The notes beneath the pieces were generated by a model. It searched no databases, had not been told where the DNA came from, and was given only the letters and a program-made list of their open reading frames with translations. 64,000 nucleotides of DNA from Peribolospora baueri (lineage: Eukaryota; Basidiomycota; Peribolosporomycetes; Peribolosporales; Peribolosporaceae): positions 62,001 through 126,000 of the forward strand of contig JAMDHS010000029.1 in NCBI GenBank assembly GCA_029717555.1, written 5' to 3'. The position numbers and the translations under genes are program-made. This document shows positions 56,563-64,000 of this stretch, piece by piece (position 1 is the stretch's first letter; each line of letters begins with the position of its first letter).

Positions 56563-57998
56563 ATGGCCTCTCTAGATCAACTCCCGTGGGCACTCATCGA
56601 GGAAATAATTCAACACCTTGATCTCAACTCTATCAAGCAGCTCCGTCTGACTAGCAAGGCCCTCAGCGCGCAATGTTTGGGCCCGCGCTTCTTGCACTTC
56701 TACAACCACCAGTCAACCGATTTGACCCAAGAGAGCCTCCAATCCCTTCATGCCCTAGCATAACATCCCCACCTGGCTCCTGCAGTCCAACATGTGATGG
56801 TACTCGCAACAACCTACGACCCATCACCCTTGAAAGGAATCCTGTCGAGTCTTGAGACCTCTTCAGCCGACGATTCTGAACAAGAAGAGTCGCCAGATAT
56901 GGTGCCCATCCCGCCTGAGTATGAAACCGCCGAGGAGAAGCTGCGTTTCGTTCAATCCGAGCTGGCATGGCTAGTGGATGAACAAAAGAAGCAAGAGGAA
57001 TCATTTTCCGATGAGCACATCGTCGATTCTGTGGCTTCAGCGCTGAAACCGCTCCGGAGGCTTGAAAGTATCTAGCTCGAAGCGACGGTGGTCCGAGCAC
57101 ACCATGTTCAGCTGTCGAGCAGAGAAGGGCCATGGAAAGCAGTCTGGCGCAGGGCCTCGCAGGTCTACGGCGTGACCATGTCCGCGGTCGCCAGAAGCGG
57201 CGTCGCATTGAAGACACTGACCGTTTACCGCGATTCACAGCGCTGCAGTGTTCCTTCCGACGACATCATATCCCGCCTCCCAGCCAACGGTCTGCATCAT
57301 CTGAAGACTACTGGCGCATCGTGAGCATGTCAATGAAGGTCGACACTAGCCCCCAGGAGAGTTCCCCAGTCCGCAGACCACCCTGGGAAGCACAGGCACA
57401 ACTCCAGGCCAGCGATCCCGCCGCAATGGCAGAAGGCAACTTTACCGGAGTTGCTCGCTTGCTAAGCTGCATGCCGAACCTCGAAAGGCTCGACCTTCAC
57501 CTCTACCGAACCTTAAGAGGAGACTTCGATGCCTACGACCAGATCTTCAAACGCATAGCGCAAGAAATCCACTTCCCCTCTCTGCAACAATGCTCCCTTC
57601 GCGGTCTCTACGCCACCGAAGAGTCAGTCATCAAGTTCCTCAAAAACCATGACCACCTCAAATCCATTGATATCGCGTACATCCATCTAACGGAGGGAAC
57701 ATGGAAGCCCATCTACGACGTCTTGAGCACGGAAATGCCTTACCTCAAACGCTTGTGTCTTTCAAGTCTATGGGGTGAAAGATTGGAAGGGCTAAGTCCC
57801 ATCTGGGATGATGATGATCGATCTGGCCAGTTCTACCTTCCATTCCGCGGCGGCAAGAAGGCTTATGCCCGTGAATTCGACGGAGAGGACATCAAAAAAG
57901 GCTTGAAGTTCCGCCCATCGCCGTCGGGCCCGATGCTAGGGTCACCGCAGGCCGCCCGCTGGAGGGTGTCAAATCGACAAGAGTTCGGGCCCCCGTGA
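56563..57998 (+). pseudogene. Decayed F-box protein gene
   Basis: Starts with a standard F-box: MASLDQLPWALIEEIIQHLD, then LNSIKQLRLTSKALSAQCLG. The body has LKTLTVYRDSQRCSVPSD and LPRLL-type leucine-rich segments (CMPNLERLDLHLYRTLRGDF, FKRIAQEIHFPSLQQCSLRG). It ends KKGLKFRPSPSGPMLGSPQA and RQEFGPP-stop at 57998. The frame is broken by TAA at 56761-56763 and TAG at 57073-57075, and shifts between about 57290 and 57325. Otherwise the reading is well kept across ~480 codons, so decay looks recent. Both stops could come from C-to-T changes in CAA and CAG. No introns are needed, unlike nearly every other gene here. The protein style resembles F-box families of filamentous ascomycetes, from memory rather than a search. 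Confidence 0.78.
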
Positions 57999-59241
57999 GG
58001 GTTTGACAATCACACCCATCTAATTCGTTAATCCGTGACTGGTTAGAGATCTACATTGAAGGAGATGAAGGAACCAATGGTGACTTGAAATCCGAACAAT
58101 ATTGTTGGCGTGGCTATCCGATCACTGGTTTAGTTCTGCGGCCAACACAAATCAGTGACAAAGAACGAAAGTATTTCGAGGCGCATTTCTTGCTACTCCT
58201 TTCTAAAGAGGCTACTTGGGTCGCGGTTTCAGCCAGGTGATATTGATTCAAGCTGTGAGATTTTCCAGCCACCCAATTTCGGTCAATGCGCCAACAAACA
58301 TTCTGTTTGACGCACTGTTATTGGTCTTGATTCGTTTGACTTTTCTCTAGTGATTCTTGTACTATTATGGCAGAGCCCGTTCCCGAGACACACTGGACGT
58401 CATCCTTTCCGCACCCCGCGAGTGGAAAAAGCGCGCTGTGCCAGAATTTCGTCGTCAAACATGGAATAGATCATCATGTTTGGGACTTAACTGTGTAACA
58501 TGGTTCGGACGCACCAAGAGAAGTTACAGTAAGACTACCTCCTTGTATCCCATGATCCATCGACCTGGAAAAGCGCTACCCCCGCAATGATAGACAAAGA
58601 GGATTCGATTGACCGAAATTGGAGACAAAGATCACCTTGAGACCTCCCGACAACTATTTTCAAACTTAGGAAACATGCATCGACAGATCACAATTGGCAC
58701 CAAAAAGGGGCACTATCTACACGAACCTCGGTTCATCTTGAAGGATGGCGTGGTTTAAGAAGAACGGTTCCTGGACAGACAATTAATAATCTCGGCGCAG
58801 AAAACCCTTTTGTTATTGTTCATCGACCTGTGTGCAATCTTAACGCCACCATAGCGAGGGCAGTGCTTGCGCCGCACATCATGTTGGTTTCGATTCTCAC
58901 TTCTTCTCCAAATGGGGGGAATTCTCGGAACGGCTGCGGCGGACAGTCCGGCTGCGGCGGCGACGACGACGAGGTTGCACAAGCGGGTCGCAATCCAGGG
59001 CATCAAACAACAAAATGTTGACTGCGGCAAAGATCGAGCAGAAGGTCGGCCGACCCGGTCGCACATCGTCCTCCATCCCGTCGCTTCTCCACTATCGTCG
59101 ATTCGCCCCTTTTTTAAGACTTTCGTCTCGTCGTGCTCAAAAGCGCCTTCCGACTTGCTTGGAGGACGGACTTTCGTCAGCGGCCGTATACCTTTGTTGT
59201 CGCCACCACCCTTGACCGCCTGCCACGCAGCGATTGTGACC
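57999..59241. other. Intergenic region, low GC at left, NEP1 upstream at right
   Basis: 1.24 kb. A short coding-like stretch near 58025-58240 (IRDWLEIYIEGDEGTNGDLK, then WRGYPITGLVLRPTQISDKE) may be another gene remnant; it has no clear start and no known domain. From about 58.85 kb GC rises again, and this part should hold the NEP1 promoter. Confidence 0.4.
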
Positions 59242-60802
59242 ATGAAGACCGATGAGGCTATGAAGATCGACGCGCGCTCGCCCTCTCCCTCTTCGCGCCC
59301 CATCGCCCCCCTCCCTTCCTCCTCCTCGTCCGACCCATCTACTTCTTCCGCCGCTCGTGTACACCCCACCAAGCGCCAAAAGACCGATCCCTCCCTTGTG
59401 CCCCAAGCACCCAAGATCCCCAAAACGCTTGCTGAAAAGGAAGCGACCTCCCGTCTCATCGTCGTCCTCGAACAGGCCTGTCTCGAGACCTACAAGATTT
59501 CCTCTGGCAGCGCAACCCGCGGAGGCGGTGGAAAAGACTCAGGCAAGGATGCCAAATATGCGCTACTCAACTGCGATGATCATCAGCGCATCCTGGCCAA
59601 GATGGGGAGGGATATCGCGGATGCCAGACCGGATATCACTCATCAGGTGAGGGCAAGGGCTGCGAAAGAGACGTTTATGGAGGGAGTCGGCGTATGCCGA
59701 ACAAATATTTGCCGATATGACTGATGTCATTGCGTCTTCATCAACCCTTCTCCCCAGTGCCTACTCACCCTCCTCGACTCGCCTCTAAACAAAGCCGGCC
59801 TACTACAGGTCTATATCCACACTGCCCGCGGCGTGCTTATTGAGGTCAATCCGCACGTGCGCATTCCGAGGACGTTTAAGAGATTTTCTGGACTTATGGG
59901 TGCGTTTTTTTCATCTTCCCGGCTTTGGTTTGTTCGCCGTGCAATACCGAATACTGGGAGTGTAAAAGGGACAAATAGTAGAAGCGACCGAATCGGTCGC
60001 GGGGGGGGGGGGAGAGAGCGTCGACAAGCTATGTTTTGCGGAGACGGTAATCCGTGCTCTGTTTGGGTGGGAATGCTGATTTGTACGTCTCCTGTCGCCC
60101 TTTCCTCTCCTAGTCCAACTCTTGCACCGACTAAGTATTCGAAGCGTCAAAGGATCGGAGAAGTTGCTCAAAGTCGTAAAGGTGAGCTTTTCGTTTAAGT
60201 ATACCTTCACGTGGGCAGAACTTATGTTACGGACTTTTTGACCTCTTCCGTCCCGGTTTACAACTTTTTTTGATTTGTGATTTCCCTGTACCATTTGCCC
60301 GTTGGACCCCCAGAACCCCATCACTGATCATCTTCCTACGAATACGCGTAAAATAAGTAAGGCTTCTTTCCGCTCACTTTCTTGATTGGCCTCTCGAGAT
60401 GTGGTTCGCCGTTAAAGCCGCTCATCCATTCTTCCTTCCGCGTCGGTCTGTCCCTGGCTCCCGCTTGTCCTCCAGCTCTCTCCTTCGACGCCCCAGTCCA
60501 GCGGCTCTCCACTTACCTCGAAACTGTGCCAAAGGACCACAGCATCTGTGTCTTTGTGGGCGCCATGGCCCACGGCCCGGACAACTTCGCCGACCAGTGG
60601 GTCGACGAGAAGATCTCCGTCAGCCAGTACCCGCTCAGCGCTAGCGTCGCTTGTGGAAAGGTGAGTCGTCGGGATGTCCTGGCATAGCTGGGTTTCGATG
60701 TGGCAAAATGCTTGCTGCTGTGATCTGACGCATGTTGTCTGGTTGTTTTCTTTTCCTATTTAGTTCTGCTGCGCACTCGAAGATCTGTGGGGAGTCCTTT
60801 AA
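59242..60802 (+). CDS. EMG1: NEP1 / EMG1, 18S rRNA pseudouridine N1-methyltransferase
   Basis: SPOUT-class SAM enzyme that methylates the hypermodified pseudouridine of 18S rRNA and is needed for 40S assembly in the nucleolus. Six exons: 59242-59646, 59758-59899, 60114-60181, 60314-60356, 60476-60660, 60764-60802; 293 residues. The first ~65 residues are a disordered Ser/Pro/Lys extension. Family segments are [57 protein letters not shown] and [20 protein letters not shown]. The knot region follows ([20 protein letters not shown], then [15 protein letters not shown]), and the end is [12 protein letters not shown]. The third intron carries a run of G at about 60001-60012. Confidence 0.95.
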
Positions 60803-61304
60803 AACTGGAGCGAAGAGTGCTCTTGCCCGCCCTTGTGTGCCATTGCTGGCGAGCTGGCGTGAACAGCATCTTGCTCTACCCCATATGGCGCCTCAACTGC
60901 GTTGTTCCTCCTCATCCCTGCTTCCAGTTCCGAGTAGTTCCCTTGTCTCGCTCCCCTCCTCGCCCCACCCGACCCCCACCCGCCCGGCTAGTCGTACTCA
61001 ACTCATCATCAGACGCATGTTCAACCCATGTATCATTAGACCCGTACCCTCTTGTTGCTGGCTTTTATTCTGTCCATCCGAAGTCATCGATTTGAATTCA
61101 GGAAATATCATTTCAGGCGAATCTGTGGATAATCACACCTCCGACTTGCGACACGTGAGCTGATCACAGTAAATTGGCGAGTCGCGCGTAAATTGGGCGG
61201 ACGCCTTTCCTCCCACGACCACCCGTCTCCATGGCCACATTCGTCCCTGCGCCCATTTCTTTCAAGCGCACCTGAATCGCCCTAACGAGCGCCGGCAGAG
61301 AGGC
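60803..61304. promoter_or_regulatory. Spacer, NEP1 3' end / SNM1 promoter
   Basis: 502 bp between tandem plus-strand genes; nothing beyond this recognised. Confidence 0.4.
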
Positions 61305-64000
61305 ATGGTCCGGGCCGCGAAGCGCCAAAAGACGACCAGGTCTCTGGCCTCTGGCACCACCACCCCTGCTTCATCCTCATCCGCTGCGTCGCCCAACGGC
61401 GCAAGCTCTGGAGCGAGCGGAAATGCGGGCCTAGGTCAAGCTTCTCTGCTTCGCTTCTTTGCTTCCCCTTCCAAATCCGCTCCTGCCGACCTCGGAGGTT
61501 TGTCTCCCTCACGGCCAGTATACTCAAATTCTGATGAAGAGGTCCGACAGGGCAGTTCCAGATCCGGGCGACGATCGGCCATCGGTGGCGAGGGCGAGGG
61601 CGAGGCGTCACAACGAGGTGGCGTTGGGGGAAGGTCGGCGGTGACGTCGAGGGACGAGCAGGCGCAGGTGGACGAGGCAATCAGGTTGAGTTTGGCAGAG
61701 GAGGAGGAGAGGCCGTTGAGGAACGATGTGACCGCGGCGGACGGCGGCGTGCTGTGCGCGGGGCCGGAAGGGGGTAGGCCAGTAGGCGATTTTCCGTGCA
61801 AGGCAGCAGATTTGGAGGGCCTTTCTAAGGAGTTCTTCTTGGATCACGAGATGCACGAGACCGCCGTCGATGTTGGCGCAGGGCCGGTGAGCTCAGTGTC
61901 AGGGGTGGGACAAGGCGTCGTGGGAAACACGACGGTAGCAGGCGAGCGAGGGGATGAGACAGAGTGTCCGGTATGTGGTATGTTGGTTAAACAAAAGGTG
62001 AATTGACGGTCGCATGACTGGTATCAATGAGGAGCGAGCGTATATCAGGTCATGCTCATGTATGTGCTTGTCTTTCCCTCCTTCCACACGCTGGTTTATT
62101 ATGCAGGCCATTCAAACTCACGTCAATCGATGTCTGGACGGAGTACGACCCAGGCAGCCAACGTCCTCGCTGCCACCTGATGATGAACCTGCACCGGCGT
62201 CGGATCCTTCTGCTTCTCATCGATGCGCGCCGTTGGCGCCTTCCTCCAACGGTCCGGCGATTGCGTCTCGTAAGCTCACTCGAATGGCTGTTATGCCCAA
62301 TTTCCTAGCCTGGCCGTCATCTCAAGGAGCTATGCCTTCTGTTTCCAATGACCGGGCCAACGCATCGTCGCTGCCGTTGAAAGTCGAGCCACGGCGTGGT
62401 CCTTCGTCCCCGTCTCTCGATGGGCTCCCTTCGGGCAACGGCAACGCCGCCTCCAAACGTCCAATTGGTCGCCCAGACGCCTTTTCCCTCCTTATGTCTT
62501 CCCACATTGAAGACAAGGCCTGGGCGGAGAGCGACCAAATTGAATCGGACCGGCGGTCTGGAAAGGGACCGAGGATCACTACCAACAATCCCGGCAAACC
62601 TGCGCCGTTTTACAAAATTTTGCAGGGCATGCCGCTCGCTGTAGATGCGTTCCGGTTTGGAAGGATCGAGGGCATTAAAGGATATTTCCTGACGTAAGCT
62701 TCAGCGTTTCGTTCTCTTTCTTACCAGCGAGGACATGAGGAGGGCCGATAATGGCTGACGTATCTTTCGCCTTGGGCGCGCCCTTGTCGCGGATCGCAGG
62801 CATTTCCATTCCGATCATTTCGGAGGGCTTACCTCTGCCTGGACTGCTGGGCCGATTTACTGTTCCGAGGTGAGCGCTGACGTAGTTACTCTCACTTCTC
62901 TGCCGGCTTGTAAGACCGTTCGTGTTGATCTTCCATTGCTGCTACATCGCGCCCCGCAGACAACCGCCAACCTTGTACGCCTTTCCCTCCGTGTACCGGA
63001 GCACTACATTCATCCTCTGCCAATGGAGACGCCGGTGATGATACAAGGCGTGGAGGTGACGCTGATAGAGGCCAATCACTGTCCTGGCTCGGTTATCTTC
63101 CTCTTTGAGGGCCCGCAAACGATCAATATTGGACCTGGGTTTGCCAGCCCGCACGTGGGCACTGGGAGAGTATTCCGGTATTTGCATTGTGGCGACTTCA
63201 GAGCGAGGTAGGCGGTGGTTTTTATTTGTGCTTGTTCGATTCTGCAAAGGCGGCTGACCATGCACGTAAACATGGTCACAGCCCACAGCACGTCAACCAC
63301 CCAGCAGTGAGACGGAAGAAACTTGACATCATCTATCTCGAGTGCGTCGTCCTGGCCTCTTCAATGCGATACAGTGACAGATCGGGCTCACTAGTTTGAC
63401 GGGTTTCGGTGTCCAGCACCACCTATCTTAACCCCCGATACTGCTTTCCAGCACAAGATCAAGTCGTGCAGGCATGTGCGGACCTCGTCCTTCACCGGAT
63501 CGCGACAAGTTCAGTGGACTTTGTCTCGGGGGGTCACATCAAACCCGATCTTTCGAAGTTCTCTTTCACCTTCCACACGCGAGCCGTTTCTTCTTCCGCT
63601 GCCCAAGCCAATCCTTTGAGTCCTGATGCGAATTCAGGCAAGACAGACGCGGAGGAGAGCAAGGAAGAAGTAGAGGTTTTCTTGCAAGGCATGCAAGGCG
63701 ATAGCCGCCAAGGTGCCACCCTTAAGGGCTGGCTCAGACGTGGGGCTGCCGAGCCGGACACCGAACGTGTATCGACGGCGGACATGCAGACGGAGGCGGA
63801 AGATCTAGTCGACGTCCGCGTGAAGGAAGGGCGAGCAGACGATTGCTCTCCTACGGAGACTCCCAGCTTCGACGACCTCGACGTCAGCATGCCGGAGGAG
63901 GCGGCAGAGCCTTATGCAGAAGATATGGAGGAGGAGCTTGGGGGATTTGAAGAGGAGGAAGATCCTATCCGGCCGGAGGACAAAACTGAGGCACTAGTTG
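61305..64000 (+). CDS. PSO2: SNM1/PSO2 DNA interstrand cross-link repair nuclease (3' end beyond window)
   Basis: Metallo-beta-lactamase/beta-CASP 5' exonuclease that trims DNA at cross-links. Exons: 61305-61997, 62107-62693, 62800-62869, 62960-63207, 63282-63341, 63417 to beyond 64000; no stop reached. A PIP-box QASLLRFF (45-52) precedes a ubiquitin-interacting motif (DEAIRLSLAEEEE, about 123-135). Then comes a UBZ4 finger, C221-P-V-C224 with H236-V-N-R-C240, split by intron 1. The nuclease domain starts near PFYKILQGMPLAVDAFRFG and has the metal motif THFHSDHFGGL (His428, His430, Asp432, His433). Next are IEANHCPGSVIFLFEG and LHCGDFRAS. DTTYLNPRYCFPAQ follows the fifth intron. An acidic Glu/Asp-rich insertion then occupies at least the last 140 codons seen. 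Confidence 0.93.

Noticed and set aside
58755-59459. Minus-strand open frame of 234 codons with Ala-rich helices.
   Set aside because: It overlaps the EMG1 first exon on the other strand and shows no family motif; a GC-driven chance frame.
1-64000. CRISPR arrays, bacterial operons or phage modules.
   Set aside because: No spaced direct repeats of that type. Genes are intron-bearing and eukaryotic, so these are not expected.

Overview
The window looks like nuclear DNA of a basidiomycete fungus, most likely a GC-rich Pucciniomycotina-type yeast (Rhodotorula-like; this placement is inference). The signs are dense gene packing on both strands, several short introns per gene (mostly 60-130 nt, donors GTGAGT/GTGAGC/GTAAGC, acceptors YAG), long Ser/Pro/Ala-rich disordered tails in the proteins, and a purely eukaryotic gene set. 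Gene models below were built by hand: for each multi-exon gene I checked GT..AG boundaries, reading phase across every junction and a total length divisible by three.

Left part (1-11.4 kb): glutathione synthetase (start only), a mitochondrial-type cysteine synthase, cystathionine gamma-synthase and a three-exon nicotianamine-synthase-like gene lie side by side, followed by the GPI mannosyltransferase GPI10/PIG-B. The first four connect as cysteine to glutathione, and cysteine to cystathionine to methionine to SAM to nicotianamine. This looks like a sulfur / metal-ligand neighbourhood. Next (11.9-31.1 kb) come a ten-exon acid-lipase/steryl-ester-hydrolase-like gene, an NmrA-like oxidoreductase-fold gene, mitochondrial malate dehydrogenase, an LYR-motif protein, a SEC2-type Rab exchange factor and a very long serine/threonine kinase.

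Middle part (31.5-47.8 kb): a seven-exon 628-residue protein of unknown function, prefoldin subunit 3, PNO1/DIM2, SHQ1, a PNUTS/Ppn1-like phosphatase-1 scaffold whose C-terminal CCCH finger is split by a 13-nt microexon, and CDC14. PNO1, SHQ1 and (at 59 kb) NEP1/EMG1 all serve ribosome or snoRNP biogenesis.

Right part (47.8-64 kb): an unresolved minus-strand coding zone, a secreted KRE9/KNH1-like cell-wall protein, then a gene-poor stretch (about 52.5-58.9 kb) of visibly lower GC. That stretch holds remains only: a broken Ty3/gypsy fragment, a decayed copy of the regulatory half of a PAK/Ste20 kinase, and a decayed F-box gene. Normal gene density resumes with NEP1 and a SNM1/PSO2 DNA cross-link repair nuclease that runs off the right edge and carries PIP, UIM and UBZ4 motifs ahead of its metallo-beta-lactamase domain. 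I found no rRNA, convincing tRNA or CRISPR array.
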